Of a stretch of 64,000 nucleotides of DNA, positions 24,890-35,591 are shown in pieces. Both the position numbers and the translations under genes were made by a program. The notes under the pieces were generated by a model. The model worked only from the letters and a program-made list of their open reading frames with translations, did not search any database and had not been told where the DNA came from. Every line of letters begins with the position of its first letter. Positions within the stretch are counted from its first letter, which is position 1. The stretch spans positions 62,001-126,000 of the forward strand of contig NZ_QBUC01000007.1 in NCBI RefSeq assembly GCF_003058165.1, written 5' to 3'. The stretch comes from Paenisporosarcina sp. OV554. Its GTDB lineage: Bacteria; Bacillota; Bacilli; Bacillales_A; Planococcaceae.

Positions 24890-25360
24890 ATGCGTAATAT
24901 ATCCGATATTATTGAAGGGTATTTAAAGAAAGTTATCGAATTAGATGATAAAGGGCATGTTGAGATAAAGCGCAGTGAGATTGCTGAGCAATTTCAATGT
25001 GTACCCTCGCAAATTAATTATGTGATTAATACCCGTTTTACGGCGGACCGTGGGTACCTTGTTGAAAGTAAACGAGGGGGCGGGGGCTATATTCGTATTG
25101 TTCGCGTACGGTCTCACACCAAAGCAGATTTAATTGAATTAATCTTAGTAAGTTTAGAGCGTGGTGCCTCTCAAACAATGATGGAAGATATTGTGTTCCG
25201 TCTAATCGATGAGGAAGTGTTGACGAAGCGTGAGGCGAAGATGATGCTCGCTGCGCTTGATCGCACAACGCTTAACACCCCATTGCCCCAACGTGATGAC
25301 CTGCGTTCGCGCATATTAAGGGCTATGCTCTTAACATTCAAGTATGAACAGTTAAAGTGA
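24890..25360 (+). CDS. ctsR: class III heat-shock repressor CtsR
   Basis: 156 residues, normal length. The N-terminal winged helix (ISDIIEGYLKKVI, VPSQINYVINTRF) ends in a glycine-rich wing GGGGYIRIVRV that touches the operator. The C-terminal domain mediates dimerisation and McsB-dependent inactivation. ATG 24890 follows AGGAGGTGATTG. First gene of ctsR-mcsA-mcsB-clpC and autoregulated through the box at 24796-24812. Confidence 0.96.
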   Translation: MRNISDIIEGYLKKVIELDDKGHVEIKRSEIAEQFQCVPSQINYVINTRFTADRGYLVESKRGGGGYIRIVRVRSHTKADLIELILVSLERGASQTMMEDIVFRLIDEEVLTKREAKMMLAALDRTTLNTPLPQRDDLRSRILRAMLLTFKYEQLK

Positions 25361-25372
25361 GGCGAGAGCGAT

Positions 25373-25912
25373 ATGATTTGTGAAAATTGTAAGCAGCGAC
25401 CGGCAAAAGTAACCGTGACGCAAGTGCAGAATGGAGCCCAGGTGCAACGTCATTATTGTGATGTATGTGCACAGGAATTCCATCCATACCATTTAGAATT
25501 TCAGCAAGATGCCCTTTCGCTTCATCAATTGTTATCCAATTGGTTCGGAGCCACAGAAACCAAACAACCTCAGGAGAAACCGCAACCGGAATTAACCACT
25601 TGTAGTTCATGTGGGTGGACATTCCAACAGTTTTTAAAACAAGGAAAATTTGGGTGTGCCAATTGTTACGAAAGTTTTCACAGGAAACTACCAGGTGTTT
25701 TTAAGAAATTGCATAATGGGAACGTTAAGCATATTGGGAAAGCCCCAGGTTCATTTGGTCAAACCTTACAACTGAAAAAACAAATTGAGTCGATTCGTAC
25801 AGCGATGCGAGAGGCGATAGAAGTTGAAAATTTCGAAGAGGCAGCACGTCTTCGTGATGAAGCTCGAGGTATAGAGGAACAGCTACAAAGCGGAGGTGAT
25901 AACCCCAAATGA
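25373..25912 (+). CDS. mcsA: McsA, activator of the protein-arginine kinase
   Basis: 179 residues. Four Cys-x2-Cys pairs bind zinc: CENCKQRP, CDVCAQEF, CSSCGWTF and CANCYESF. A UVR motif closes the protein (IEVENFEEAARLRDEARGIEEQL). McsA stimulates McsB and helps relieve CtsR repression. It overlaps mcsB by 4 bases. Confidence 0.95.
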   Translation: MICENCKQRPAKVTVTQVQNGAQVQRHYCDVCAQEFHPYHLEFQQDALSLHQLLSNWFGATETKQPQEKPQPELTTCSSCGWTFQQFLKQGKFGCANCYESFHRKLPGVFKKLHNGNVKHIGKAPGSFGQTLQLKKQIESIRTAMREAIEVENFEEAARLRDEARGIEEQLQSGGDNPK

Positions 25913-27009
25913 ACATTGAACGTTTTCTAGAGAACTCCGTGACAAGTTGGATGGCTGGTGAAGGTGAGCATGCGGATATTGTAATGAGTACAAGAGTTCG
26001 GCTCGCTCGAAATTTAATCGGGTACCGTTTTCCGCTATCTTTTACGGAAAATGAGGCATTACAAGTAGATCAAGATGTTTCATCTGTAATACTTGATGCA
26101 GAATCGGAACTTGATTCGACCTTTTCGTATATAGATATAAAAGAGCTTTCTGCGCTCAACCGACAAGTTTTAGTTGAGAAGCATTTAATTAGTCCGAAAT
26201 TGGCTAATTCGCAAATTGCGGGTTCCGTTTTATTATCAGACAACGAAGCAATCAGCGTAATGGTCAATGAAGAAGATCACATTCGCATACAATGTATTTT
26301 CCCAGGTTTACAATTGCACGAAGCATGGAGTCAAGCAAATCATATTGATGATGTTCTTGAAAAAGAATTGCCGTATGCATTTGATGAACAGTTTGGCTAT
26401 TTAACGAGTTGCCCGACAAATACGGGAACTGGCCTGCGGGCATCGGTAATGATGCATTTACCTGCACTTACGATGACCAATCAAATGAATCGGATTGTCA
26501 CTGCAATTACACGTTTAGGAATGGTCGTCCGCGGCATTTACGGAGAAGGCAGTGAAGCGCTTGCCAATGTGTTCCAAGTATCAAATCAAACCACACTTGG
26601 AAAGTCAGAAGAAGATATTTTGTCTGATTTGCAAAGCATTACTGAACAAATTATTCAAAAAGAACGGGAATCAAGAACGGCTCTCCTACATACGAAACCG
26701 AGTGTGTTAGAAGATCGTTTGTACCGTTCATTAGGAGTATTAACGTATGCACGACTTTTATCGACAGAAGAAGCGGGACGTTGTCTATCAAATGTGCGTC
26801 TTGGTATTGATTTAGGGTTGATTAAAGGTGTAGATGTGTCAATTTTGAATGAATGCATGATTTTTATGCAACCAGGTTTTTTACAAAAGTATGCCGGTAT
26901 GTCTCTGAAACCAGAAGAACGAGATGTGTTTCGGGCAAAGTTGTTTAGGGAAAGATTGCAAGTAGATAATAATTTAGACAACGAAGGAGAGGAAACACAT
27001 GATGTTTAA
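25909..27009 (+). CDS. mcsB: protein arginine kinase McsB
   Basis: 366 residues of the phosphagen-kinase fold. [16 protein letters not shown] is the N-terminal nucleotide-contact signature and [17 protein letters not shown] surrounds the catalytic Cys. It phosphorylates arginines on CtsR and on damaged proteins, marking them for ClpCP. It overlaps mcsA upstream and clpC downstream (by 11 bases). Confidence 0.96.
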   Translation: MNIERFLENSVTSWMAGEGEHADIVMSTRVRLARNLIGYRFPLSFTENEALQVDQDVSSVILDAESELDSTFSYIDIKELSALNRQVLVEKHLISPKLANSQIAGSVLLSDNEAISVMVNEEDHIRIQCIFPGLQLHEAWSQANHIDDVLEKELPYAFDEQFGYLTSCPTNTGTGLRASVMMHLPALTMTNQMNRIVTAITRLGMVVRGIYGEGSEALANVFQVSNQTTLGKSEEDILSDLQSITEQIIQKERESRTALLHTKPSVLEDRLYRSLGVLTYARLLSTEEAGRCLSNVRLGIDLGLIKGVDVSILNECMIFMQPGFLQKYAGMSLKPEERDVFRAKLFRERLQVDNNLDNEGEETHDV

Positions 27010-29437
27010 TCGATTTACACAACGCGCACAAAAAGTACTCCAATTGGCTCAGGAAGAAGCTATTCGTATGAAGCACGAGTCCATTGGAACTGAACATATA
27101 TTATTAGGATTAATTCGTGAAGGCGGCGGAATTGCTGCGAAGGCAATGGAAGCAATTGAAGTGAGTCCTCAAGTAATTGAAGATGGAATTGAAGAATTAG
27201 TTGGCATGGGAACAGGTGATGTGGGTCCTATCGTGCATTATACGCCACGCGCGAAAAAGGTTATCGAATTGTCTGTAGACGAATCACGTAAACTTGGTCA
27301 TTCATACATCGGAACCGAGCATTTATTATTAGCATTAATCCGCGAAGGTGAAGGCGTAGCTGCTCGTGTTCTTAATAATTCAGGCGTAAGCTTAAACAAA
27401 GCCCGTCAACAAGTATTGCAACTTTTAGGAAGCAACGATCACGTTCAAGCAAACGGTAGCTCAAATCCTGCAGCAAGTACACCAACGCTTGATGGCTTAG
27501 CTCGTGATCTAACTCAAATCGCCCGTGAAGGTAGCTTGGATCCGGTTATCGGACGTAGCAAAGAAATCACACGTGTTATTGAAGTGTTATCTCGACGTAC
27601 TAAAAACAATCCAGTTCTTATTGGGGAGCCAGGTGTTGGTAAAACGGCAATCGCTGAAGGATTAGCGCAACAAATTGTTAACAATGAAGTGCCGGAAATT
27701 TTGCGTGACAAACGCGTTATGACCTTAGATATGGGTACCGTGGTAGCGGGGACGAAATATCGTGGTGAGTTTGAAGACCGCTTGAAAAAAGTAATGGATG
27801 AAATTCGCCAAGCTGGAAATGTTATTCTTTTCATCGATGAACTTCATACATTAATTGGTGCTGGTGGCGCTGAAGGTGCAATTGATGCTTCTAATATCTT
27901 AAAACCATCACTTGCTCGTGGTGAATTGCAATGTATTGGTGCAACGACACTTGATGAGTACCGCAAATACATTGAAAAAGATGCTGCGTTAGAGCGTCGA
28001 TTCCAACCGATTCAAGTAGATGAGCCAACTGTTGAGGAATCTATTCTTATTATTAAAGGACTTCGTGATCGTTATGAAGCGCATCACCGTGTGAAAATTA
28101 CGGATGAAGCTATAATCGCAGCGGCAAAAATGTCCGATCGCTACATTTCCGATCGTTTCCTACCAGATAAAGCAATTGACTTAATTGACGAAGCGGGTTC
28201 AAAAGTTCGTTTGCGTTCATATACAACTCCTCCGAATTTAAAAGAATTAGAATTGCGTTTAGAAGCAATTCGTTCGGAGAAAAATGCGGCAGTTCAAAGC
28301 CAAGAGTTTGAGAAAGCAGCATCTTTCCGAGATACGGAACAAAAGCTGAAAGAAGAACTAGATAGCACGAAGAAGTCTTGGAAAGAAGAACAAGGCAAAG
28401 CTGAGTCCGAAGTTACAGTGGAGGACATTGCTGCTGTTGTGTCTATGTGGACTGGAATTCCAGTATCTAAACTGGCACAAACTGAGTCTCAAAAATTATT
28501 GAGTTTAGAAGATACTTTGCATAAACGTGTCATTGGTCAAGCGGAAGCTGTCACTGCCATTTCTCGTGCTGTTCGTAGAGCTCGTGCTGGATTAAAAGAT
28601 CCAAAACGTCCAATTGGTTCATTCATTTTCTTAGGTCCAACGGGTGTAGGTAAAACAGAACTTGCTCGTGCACTAGCTGAAAGCATGTTCGGTGATGAAG
28701 ATGCAATGATTCGAGTTGATATGTCTGAGTACATGGAGAGACACTCAACATCACGTTTAGTTGGTTCACCTCCAGGATACGTAGGACATGAAGAAGGCGG
28801 CCAATTGACTGAAAAAGTTCGTCGTAAACCTTACTCAGTTATTCTGTTAGACGAAATCGAAAAAGCACATCCTGATGTCTTCAATATCTTATTGCAAGTG
28901 TTAGAAGACGGGCGCTTAACTGATTCTAAAGGGCGTACGGTTGACTTCCGCAACACGGTTGTTATCATGACTTCGAACGTTGGGGCAGAGGCGCTTAAGA
29001 AAAACAAATATGTTGGATTCAACTTACAAGATGGCGAACAAAAATATAAAGATATGAAAGGAAGAATGCTCGAAGAGTTGAAGAAAGCATTCCGTCCTGA
29101 GTTCTTAAACCGTGTGGATGAAATGATTGTGTTCCATTCATTAGAGAAAGAACACTTAAAAGAAATCGTTACATTGATGACTGGTACGTTAACAAAACGT
29201 TTGAAAGAACAAGAAATTGAACTAGAGTTAACTGAAGCAGCACAAGAGAAAATCGCCAAAGAAGGCTACGACCCAGAGTACGGTGCTCGTCCGCTCCGTC
29301 GAGCACTTCAAAAGCATATTGAAGATCGTTTGTCTGAAGAACTATTAAGAGGCACCGTTTTAACTGGAAACAATATTGTGTTTGATGTTGAAAACGATGA
29401 ATTTGTGATTCGTTCAGAAGCTTTAGTCGCAAAATAA
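26999..29437 (+). CDS. clpC: ATP-dependent Clp protease ATP-binding subunit ClpC
   Basis: 812 residues. Clp_N repeats (about 1-145), AAA1 with GEPGVGKTA (Walker A, about 205) and [11 protein letters not shown], an M domain with a UVR-like helix ([19 protein letters not shown]), AAA2 with GPTGVGKTE (about 545), and a ClpB-type C-domain. It unfolds arginine-phosphorylated proteins for ClpP. Two ATG codons (26999 and 27002) both suit the GAAGGAGAGG site. Confidence 0.97.
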   Translation: MMFNRFTQRAQKVLQLAQEEAIRMKHESIGTEHILLGLIREGGGIAAKAMEAIEVSPQVIEDGIEELVGMGTGDVGPIVHYTPRAKKVIELSVDESRKLGHSYIGTEHLLLALIREGEGVAARVLNNSGVSLNKARQQVLQLLGSNDHVQANGSSNPAASTPTLDGLARDLTQIAREGSLDPVIGRSKEITRVIEVLSRRTKNNPVLIGEPGVGKTAIAEGLAQQIVNNEVPEILRDKRVMTLDMGTVVAGTKYRGEFEDRLKKVMDEIRQAGNVILFIDELHTLIGAGGAEGAIDASNILKPSLARGELQCIGATTLDEYRKYIEKDAALERRFQPIQVDEPTVEESILIIKGLRDRYEAHHRVKITDEAIIAAAKMSDRYISDRFLPDKAIDLIDEAGSKVRLRSYTTPPNLKELELRLEAIRSEKNAAVQSQEFEKAASFRDTEQKLKEELDSTKKSWKEEQGKAESEVTVEDIAAVVSMWTGIPVSKLAQTESQKLLSLEDTLHKRVIGQAEAVTAISRAVRRARAGLKDPKRPIGSFIFLGPTGVGKTELARALAESMFGDEDAMIRVDMSEYMERHSTSRLVGSPPGYVGHEEGGQLTEKVRRKPYSVILLDEIEKAHPDVFNILLQVLEDGRLTDSKGRTVDFRNTVVIMTSNVGAEALKKNKYVGFNLQDGEQKYKDMKGRMLEELKKAFRPEFLNRVDEMIVFHSLEKEHLKEIVTLMTGTLTKRLKEQEIELELTEAAQEKIAKEGYDPEYGARPLRRALQKHIEDRLSEELLRGTVLTGNNIVFDVENDEFVIRSEALVAK

Positions 29438-29445
29438 AACAATTG

Positions 29446-29480
29446 GAGCATTCCGGCGAGGTTGTTCGGAATGCTCTTTT
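29446..29480 (+). terminator. terminator between clpC and radA
   Basis: GAGCATTCCG (29446-29455) pairs perfectly with CGGAATGCTC (29467-29476), then TTTT. It should separate stress-induced clpC transcription from radA, at least partly. Confidence 0.8.
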
Positions 29481-29496
29481 CTACATAGGAGGAACT

Positions 29497-30873
29497 ATGG
29501 CTAAACGTAAAACGAAATTTATGTGTAACTCATGTGGTTATGAATCTGCAAAATGGATGGGACGTTGCCCGGGGTGTAGCGAATGGAATACGATGGTGGA
29601 AGAGATCGAAGTGGTTGTTAAAGGACCTCGGCGTACTTTCCAACACTCTGACAGTGCTTCGCACAAAGCAACCCCAATAACAGCGATTGAAATTGCAGAC
29701 GAACCTCGTGTTGATACCGATTTAGATGAGTTAAATCGTGTTCTTGGTGGCGGAATTGTGCCTGGTTCATTAGTGTTAATTGGTGGAGATCCAGGTATAG
29801 GAAAATCCACTTTATTACTACAAGTATCTGCATTGCTTGCTAACAAAGGACATCGTGTTTTATATATGTCAGGTGAAGAATCGATTCGTCAGACAAAACT
29901 GCGAGCAGAGCGGTTAGGTGTAACATCTGGTGAACTTTATATTTATTCTGAAACGAATTTGGAATTAGTCAATGAAGCGATTGAGAATGTTCAACCGAAA
30001 TTTGTCATTATAGACTCCATTCAAACTGTCCATCACCCGGAAGTAACCTCTGCTCCAGGCAGTGTGTCACAAGTTCGAGAATGTACAGCGGAATTAATGC
30101 GGATTGCAAAAACTAAAAACATCGCAATTTTCCTAGTTGGTCACGTTACTAAAGAAGGTCAAATTGCCGGTCCGCGATTGCTTGAACATATGGTAGATAC
30201 GGTGCTGTATTTTGAAGGAGAACGTCATCATACGTATCGGATTTTACGATCTCAGAAAAACAGATTCGGGTCTACCAACGAGATTGCGATATTTGAAATG
30301 TTGCAAGGTGGCTTGAAAGAAGTGCTAAATCCATCTGAGCTATTCTTACAAGAACGTTCACAAGGTGCAGCAGGATCAACTGTTGTTGCTTCGATGGAGG
30401 GCACACGCCCCATATTAGTTGAGATTCAAGCATTAGTGACACCGACAAGCTTTAACTACCCTAAACGCATGGCGAGTGGAATTGATCAAAATCGGGTCCA
30501 ACTATTAATGGCTGTTTTAGAAAAAAGAATGGGTATGCTACTTCAAACACAAGATGCCTATATTAAAGTGGCTGGGGGAGTCAAGCTTGATGAACCTGCC
30601 ATTGACTTAGCTGTATTGACAACGATTGTATCAAGCTATCGTGATTTAGCGGTTAGTGCGCACGACTGTTTCATTGGCGAAGTAGGGTTAACTGGAGAAG
30701 TACGTCGTGTGTCACGAGTTGAACAACGCGTACAAGAGGCGGCTAAACTAGGATTCAAACGTGCCATTATCCCAGCTTCTAATCTCGGGGGATGGGATTA
30801 TCCTAAAGGGATTAAAGTAATTGGCGTTGAAAGTATTAACGATGCATTAAAAGAAGCTTTCCCAAACGCTTAG
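29497..30873 (+). CDS. radA: DNA repair protein RadA
   Basis: 458 residues. The N-terminal zinc finger is [18 protein letters not shown]. Walker A is [10 protein letters not shown], followed by the RadA KNRFG motif ([13 protein letters not shown]) and a C-terminal Lon-like domain ([18 protein letters not shown]). It is a hexameric helicase/branch-migration factor in recombinational repair. ATG 29497 follows AGGAGGAACT; an in-frame ATG at 29443 lies in the terminator. In B. subtilis disA follows; here it does not. Confidence 0.95.
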   Translation: MAKRKTKFMCNSCGYESAKWMGRCPGCSEWNTMVEEIEVVVKGPRRTFQHSDSASHKATPITAIEIADEPRVDTDLDELNRVLGGGIVPGSLVLIGGDPGIGKSTLLLQVSALLANKGHRVLYMSGEESIRQTKLRAERLGVTSGELYIYSETNLELVNEAIENVQPKFVIIDSIQTVHHPEVTSAPGSVSQVRECTAELMRIAKTKNIAIFLVGHVTKEGQIAGPRLLEHMVDTVLYFEGERHHTYRILRSQKNRFGSTNEIAIFEMLQGGLKEVLNPSELFLQERSQGAAGSTVVASMEGTRPILVEIQALVTPTSFNYPKRMASGIDQNRVQLLMAVLEKRMGMLLQTQDAYIKVAGGVKLDEPAIDLAVLTTIVSSYRDLAVSAHDCFIGEVGLTGEVRRVSRVEQRVQEAAKLGFKRAIIPASNLGGWDYPKGIKVIGVESINDALKEAFPNA

Positions 30874-30896
30874 GCGTTTTGGGGAAAGCTTTTTCT
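30854..30896 (+). terminator. terminator overlapping the radA stop
   Basis: AAGCTTTCCCAAACGC (30854-30869) pairs with GCGTTTTGGGGAAAGCTT (30874-30891), then TTTTCT. The radA stop codon is in the loop. Confidence 0.8.
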
Positions 30897-30956
30897 CAAG
30901 ATATAAGTAAAAGTTTTTTCGGGCAATACCTTCGAACTTTGAGATTGGTCTACATC

Positions 30957-31074
30957 CATTCACTGTGGGTTTTCGAACATTTATTGTGAGTTTTCGATCA
31001 TTCAACTTAGTTTTCCGACCACTCACTATACCGTTTCATCCATTCACGTAACATTTCCAACCATTCGCTTGGAG
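30957..31074 (+). repeat. exact 21-bp-period array between radA and the PIN/TRAM gene
   Basis: Five consecutive 21-base units begin at 30957, 30978, 30999, 31020 and 31041, and a partial sixth at 31062. Each starts CATT or CACT and most contain a TTTTCGA- or TTTCC-like end. The units have diverged from each other but the period is exact. There is no sequence similarity to the TGAGCG arrays apart from the period. Confidence 0.7.
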
Positions 31075-31300
31075 AAGGACACCATTCCTCCGGAGAAAGA
31101 CGCGAGTTCCTATGGCAAGAGTCTGATTAAAGTGGCGTTTTATGGGTCTTCATCGAAGGAAGTGTTCTGCTATCGACTAGCGTATTCTCTGAACTCCCCC
31201 AGGTTGCCAGCGGAAGGCACAAATAAAGAACATTTGTGCCACACACGGGCATTACAGGAAGTTTGAAAATAAAATTAGCAGGAAGAGGGCTTGACATCTA
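31075..31300. other. non-coding remnant with a perfect hairpin, where disA would be expected
   Basis: GGCACAAAT (31216-31224) pairs with ATTTGTGCC (31232-31240) around a 7-base loop, without a T-run. The surrounding sequence has GC content and composition unlike its neighbours and reads like a decayed intergenic repeat. A 65-codon open frame crossing it (31069-31266) has no ribosome-binding site and no protein-like pattern. No DisA motif is found. Confidence 0.5.
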
Positions 31301-31389
31301 ACGATTTCATGCAACTTTTTACATTCCACTTACGTCAAAAAGGTGTTCACAAGTGAAAAAGTGTATAATTAAAAACAGGAGGTGGGCTT

Positions 31390-32469
31390 GTGTTAAAGTG
31401 GATTATTCGCATTACATTTATCCTAATTGGTGGAACGCTCGGGTTGCTATTATTACCGCAATTATACGAACTTATTAATTTATCCCGGAACCCGTTGCTG
31501 AACAATCCCTATGTGTCTGTTTTAATTGGTGCTATTCTTTTGTATGTCATGGCATTGCTGTTAACTGATTACTTAATTGAGTTCTTAAAGTGGATGGAAG
31601 ATCGACTACTAAAGGCGCCAATCGGAGATTTATTATCTGGAACTCTAGGTCTGATTATTGGACTTTTTGTGGCATTTCTTTTAAACTTCGCAGTTGATTC
31701 GATTGAACTACCAGTCATAAACTCAGTGTTACCAGTGTTGTTAACCATCACTTTAGGCTATCTTGGCTTTCAAGTCGGTTTCAAAAAACGTGATGAGATT
31801 GGGCAAATGTTTACTGCTAGCAGATCGACAGGGCAAAAAAAGAAATTCGATGAAAACAATCCTCAAGCCTTACAACAAGCGTCTTATAAGCTACTGGATA
31901 CGAGTGTAATTATTGACGGACGTATTGCTGACATTTCCACAACTGGATTCATGGAAGGTGTGCTTGTCGTTCCACAATTTGTCTTAACGGAACTTCAGCA
32001 TATCGCAGATTCTTCCGATACGTTAAAACGTACGCGTGGACGTCGTGGTTTGGATATTTTGAAACGACTTCAAACAGAGCGAGCTTCAGCTTTATTAATT
32101 ACAGAAGAAGATTTTGACGATGTTCAAGAAGTGGATACGAAACTGATGCGTCTCGCGAAAAAGATGGACGGCATGGTAGTAACGAATGACTTTAACTTAA
32201 ATAAAGTATGTGAGTTACATAAAGTACCAGTGCTTAACATTAACGATCTTGCAAATGCGGTGAAGCCAATCGTCATTCCAGGAGAAGAAATGCATATCGT
32301 CGTCATTAAAGATGGTAAAGAACAGAATCAAGGAATCGCTTACTTAGATGACGGCACGATGATTGTCGTAGAAGATGGACGATCAAATATTGGTCAAGCA
32401 ATTGATGTCATAGTCACAAGTGTTCTACAAACATCAGCTGGGCGAATGATATTTGCAAAAAGAAAATAA
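31390..32469 (+). CDS. yacL: PIN/TRAM-domain membrane protein (YacL)
   Basis: 359 residues. Four transmembrane helices (about 1-135) are followed by a PIN nuclease-like domain starting LLDTSVIIDGRIADI (about 170) with conserved acidic residues (D, E in VLTELQHIAD, TKLMRLAKKMDGMVVTNDFNLNKV) and a C-terminal TRAM domain (about 300-355). The target RNA is unknown. GTG 31390 follows AGGAGGTGGG. A TATAAT -10 is at 31364-31369. Confidence 0.9.
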   Translation: MLKWIIRITFILIGGTLGLLLLPQLYELINLSRNPLLNNPYVSVLIGAILLYVMALLLTDYLIEFLKWMEDRLLKAPIGDLLSGTLGLIIGLFVAFLLNFAVDSIELPVINSVLPVLLTITLGYLGFQVGFKKRDEIGQMFTASRSTGQKKKFDENNPQALQQASYKLLDTSVIIDGRIADISTTGFMEGVLVVPQFVLTELQHIADSSDTLKRTRGRRGLDILKRLQTERASALLITEEDFDDVQEVDTKLMRLAKKMDGMVVTNDFNLNKVCELHKVPVLNINDLANAVKPIVIPGEEMHIVVIKDGKEQNQGIAYLDDGTMIVVEDGRSNIGQAIDVIVTSVLQTSAGRMIFAKRK

Positions 32470-32479
32470 GTCAAGATGA

Positions 32480-32525
32480 GAGGCTGCCCTTTCTGTCGAC
32501 ATGACAGCTGAGGCGGCCTCCTTTT
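32480..32525 (+). terminator. terminator between yacL and ispD
   Basis: GAGGCTGCC (32480-32488) pairs with GGCGGCCTC (32512-32520), with an inner CTGTC/GACAG pairing; CTTTTCC follows. Confidence 0.65.
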
Positions 32526-32552
32526 CCATAACGAAAGAGGCGAATACAAGAA

Positions 32553-33248
32553 ATGAAGTATATCGTTGTATTACCCGCAGCAGGTAGTGGGAAAAGAATG
32601 AAGGCAGGGCACAATAAATTATTTCTTACCCTGCGAGGGAAACCAATTCTAATTCATACACTTGATGTCTTTGAACAAGATTTGGATTGCATTGGCATAT
32701 GGCTTGCAGTAAAGCCTGAAGAACGTGTCATCATTCAAGAAATGTTAAAGCAGTATAACGTCACGAAAGTAAAAGGAATGCCTGCAGGTGGCGCTGAACG
32801 CCAACATAGTGTGTATGCATGCGTAAAAGAAGCGAGTAATGAAGCGGAATTAATTCTCGTGCACGATGCTGCGAGACCTTTCATTGAACCGACCGTTATT
32901 AAGCAATTGACTCAAAAAGCACACGAAACAGGTGCTGCAATCGCTGGAGTGAAAGCGAAAGACACCATGAAACGAGTGCACAATCACATAATTGAAGAAA
33001 CGGTAGACCGTGAACAATTATGGATAATCCAAACACCGCAAGCTTTCCATACCAGTATTTTGACGAATGCACAGCATCAAGCGGACCAAGATGGTTTTCT
33101 TGGTACGGATGAATCCATGCTGGTGGAACGCTTAAATATTGACGTTCATGTAGTGGAAAGTACGTATGATAATGTGAAAATGACTACACAAGAGGATTTA
33201 CTTATTGGCGAAGCTATCTTACAAAAACGACAGCAGGAGGAGAACTAA
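32553..33248 (+). CDS. ispD: 2-C-methyl-D-erythritol 4-phosphate cytidylyltransferase
   Basis: 231 residues. It transfers CMP from CTP to methylerythritol phosphate in the non-mevalonate isoprenoid pathway. The nucleotide-binding LPAAGSGKRMKAGHNKLFL and VHDAARPFI, then DTMKRV and FLGTDESMLVERL, are standard. It is coupled to ispF without a gap. Confidence 0.95.
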   Translation: MKYIVVLPAAGSGKRMKAGHNKLFLTLRGKPILIHTLDVFEQDLDCIGIWLAVKPEERVIIQEMLKQYNVTKVKGMPAGGAERQHSVYACVKEASNEAELILVHDAARPFIEPTVIKQLTQKAHETGAAIAGVKAKDTMKRVHNHIIEETVDREQLWIIQTPQAFHTSILTNAQHQADQDGFLGTDESMLVERLNIDVHVVESTYDNVKMTTQEDLLIGEAILQKRQQEEN

Positions 33249-33725
33249 ATGTTTCGAGTTGGACAAGGGTTTGATGTTCATGAATTTGCGGAAAATCGCC
33301 CACTTATATTAGGTGGCGTAACGATTCCATATGAAAAAGGTTTAATCGGTCATTCAGATGCCGATGTTTTATTACATACAGTCACAGATGCAGCACTAGG
33401 TGCAATTGGAGAAGGGGATATTGGACGCCATTTCCCGGATACTGATCCTGAATTTAAAGACGCGGACTCGGCGAAACTACTTTCGTACATTTGGAACATT
33501 GTTGAAGAAAAAGGCTATAAACTAGGCAATGTTGACTGTACGATTATTGCGCAAGCTCCAAAAATGGCGCCGTACATTACACAAATGCGTGACCGCATCG
33601 CAGAACTACTCAATGCTGAACCTTCTCAAGTGAATGTCAAAGCGACAACCACTGAAAAATTAGGTTTTACTGGCCGTGGAGAAGGCATTGCGGCGCAAGC
33701 AACGATATTACTCATTCAAAAATAG
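33249..33725 (+). CDS. ispF: 2-C-methyl-D-erythritol 2,4-cyclodiphosphate synthase
   Basis: 158 residues. Zinc ligands lie in GQGFDVHEF (Asp8, His10) and the catalytic pocket in [41 protein letters not shown] closes the fold. It makes the cyclic diphosphate in the same pathway as IspD. ATG directly follows the ispD stop with AGGAGGAG upstream. Confidence 0.96.
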   Translation: MFRVGQGFDVHEFAENRPLILGGVTIPYEKGLIGHSDADVLLHTVTDAALGAIGEGDIGRHFPDTDPEFKDADSAKLLSYIWNIVEEKGYKLGNVDCTIIAQAPKMAPYITQMRDRIAELLNAEPSQVNVKATTTEKLGFTGRGEGIAAQATILLIQK

Positions 33726-33781
33726 GTATGACCTGTGTTAAACTGAACAAAGTTTAGCACGTATTCGAGGAGGAACCACAT

Positions 33782-35245
33782 ATGACACAAGAAGTTCGCG
33801 TACGCTACGCACCAAGTCCAACAGGAAATTTACATATTGGTGGAGCACGCACTGCATTATTTAACTATTTATTTGCACGTCACCACGGTGGCAAATTCAT
33901 CGTACGTATTGAAGATACGGACATTGAACGTAATATTGAAGGTGGCGAACTATCACAACTAGAGAATTTGAAATGGCTAGGAATTGACTATGATGAGTCT
34001 GTTGATATCGGGGGCCCATATGCGCCGTACCGTCAAATGGAGCGTCTTGATATTTATAAAAAGCATGCTGAAGAAATGCTTGAAAATGGCCATGCGTATA
34101 AATGTTTCTGTTCTACTGAAAAGTTAGATGAGGAACGCGAAATGCAAAAAGCTAAAGGAATCGCTGCGCCAATGTATGTTGGTACATGCCGTAACTTAAC
34201 TAAAGAAGAAGTGGCAGAGAAAGAAGCTGCAGGAATTCCGTATACAATTCGTATGCGCGTTCCATCTGACGTAACGTATACATTTAAAGATTTAGTTCGT
34301 GGTTCGGTTACATTTGAATCAAAAGACGTAGGCGATTGGGTTCTTATTAAAACAAACGGTATCCCAACGTATAACTACGCAGTTGTATTAGATGACCATT
34401 TCATGAAGATCTCACACGTTTTCCGTGGAGAAGAACATTTATCAAATACACCAAAACAAATCATGGTATTCCAAGCATTCGGTTGGGAAGTACCTCACTA
34501 TGGACATATGACGTTAATCATTAACGAAGACCGTAAAAAATTATCAAAACGTGATGAATCGATTATTCAATTCGTTGCCCAATATAAAGATTTGGGATAC
34601 GTTCCTCAAGCAATGTTCAACTTCTTTGCACTTCTTGGATGGTCTCCTGAAGGGGAAGATGAGATTTTCTCGAAAGAAGAACTTATTCGTTTGTTTGACG
34701 TAAATCGTTTATCAAAATCACCATCCATGTTTGATAAACAAAAATTAACGTGGACGAATAACCAATATGTGAAACAACTGTCTCTAGAAGAAGTGGTTGA
34801 TCTTGCATTGCCTCATTTACAAAAAGCGGGACGTTTACCTGAAACGTTGACAGCTGAAGAAAAGCAATGGGCTACAGGCGTCATCGCTCTTTATCATGAG
34901 CAAATGAGTTTCGGTTCAGAAATTACTGAGCTAACTGACCTATTCTTTAAAGAAGAGTTAACATATGATGAAGAAGCATCTTCTGTTTTAGCTGGTGAAC
35001 AAGTGCCTGAAGTAATGGCTGCATTCAAAACACAATTGGAGCAACTGGAAGCATTTGAACCAGACACGATTAAAGTGGCGATTAAAGCTGTACAAAAAGA
35101 AACGGGGCATAAAGGCAAAAACCTATTTATGCCAATTCGTGTTGTAACAACTGGTCAAATTCATGGTCCGGAATTGCCAAATGCAATTGCGTTGATTGGC
35201 AAAGCAAAAGTCATTGCACGCGTAGAGAAATACGCGAAACAATAA
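33782..35245 (+). CDS. gltX: glutamyl-tRNA synthetase
   Basis: 487 residues, class I. HIGH is present in [20 protein letters not shown] and the KMSKS loop as [26 protein letters not shown] and the helical C-terminal anticodon domain are typical. In Bacillales it charges both tRNA-Glu and tRNA-Gln, the latter for amidation. ATG 33782 follows GAGGAGGAACC. Confidence 0.96.
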   Translation: MTQEVRVRYAPSPTGNLHIGGARTALFNYLFARHHGGKFIVRIEDTDIERNIEGGELSQLENLKWLGIDYDESVDIGGPYAPYRQMERLDIYKKHAEEMLENGHAYKCFCSTEKLDEEREMQKAKGIAAPMYVGTCRNLTKEEVAEKEAAGIPYTIRMRVPSDVTYTFKDLVRGSVTFESKDVGDWVLIKTNGIPTYNYAVVLDDHFMKISHVFRGEEHLSNTPKQIMVFQAFGWEVPHYGHMTLIINEDRKKLSKRDESIIQFVAQYKDLGYVPQAMFNFFALLGWSPEGEDEIFSKEELIRLFDVNRLSKSPSMFDKQKLTWTNNQYVKQLSLEEVVDLALPHLQKAGRLPETLTAEEKQWATGVIALYHEQMSFGSEITELTDLFFKEELTYDEEASSVLAGEQVPEVMAAFKTQLEQLEAFEPDTIKVAIKAVQKETGHKGKNLFMPIRVVTTGQIHGPELPNAIALIGKAKVIARVEKYAKQ

Positions 35246-35247
35246 TA

Positions 35248-35276
35248 TTGACTTTCACTCACGATGGTGTGAGAAT
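35248..35276 (+). promoter_or_regulatory. promoter of the cysE T-box operon
   Basis: TTGACT (35248-35253), 17 bp, GAGAAT (35271-35276). It begins within 3 bases of the gltX stop. Confidence 0.65.
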
Positions 35277-35284
35277 GAAGCTAT

Positions 35285-35549
35285 CTTTTAAGCATATATT
35301 ATGTAAAAGCTTTGAAGAGGAGAAGTACATAAGGCACGCTCTTTAGAGAGGACCACCACCGGCTGAAAGTGGTCTGAGCTTAGGCACTATGGAAATGCAC
35401 CTCTGAGCGCTCAGCTGAAACTTTTAGTAAGCGAGCCGTTTCGTCTACGTTACAGACGCCAAGCGGGAAGGAGTGCACCTTATCCTTCCAATCAGAGTGG
35501 AACCGCGCAATTACAGCGTCTCTGTCAGTCACTGACAGAGGCGTTTTTT
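35285..35549 (+). promoter_or_regulatory. T-box riboswitch (tRNA-Cys) ahead of cysE-cysS
   Basis: The T-box core TGGAACCGCG lies at 35498-35507. In the specifier-loop register shared with the other T-boxes, the codon at 35396-35398 is TGC (Cys), followed by AC and CTCTGAG. The terminator pairs 35517-35528 with 35532-35543 and ends in six T. Uncharged tRNA-Cys should permit transcription of the serine acetyltransferase and cysteinyl-tRNA synthetase genes. Confidence 0.93.
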
Positions 35550-35591
35550 ATTTTGGCTAAGTTTTGGATAACAAATATAGGAGGACTGATG

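Noticed and set aside
22800-24890. Insertion sequence carrying the NERD gene
   Set aside because: No transposase, no short target-site duplication that I can identify; flanking copies are direct repeats with internal dyad ends, so only a repeat cassette is supported.
31069-31266. 65-codon open frame between radA and yacL
   Set aside because: No ribosome-binding site, crosses the repeat array end and a perfect hairpin, and the peptide has no domain-like pattern.
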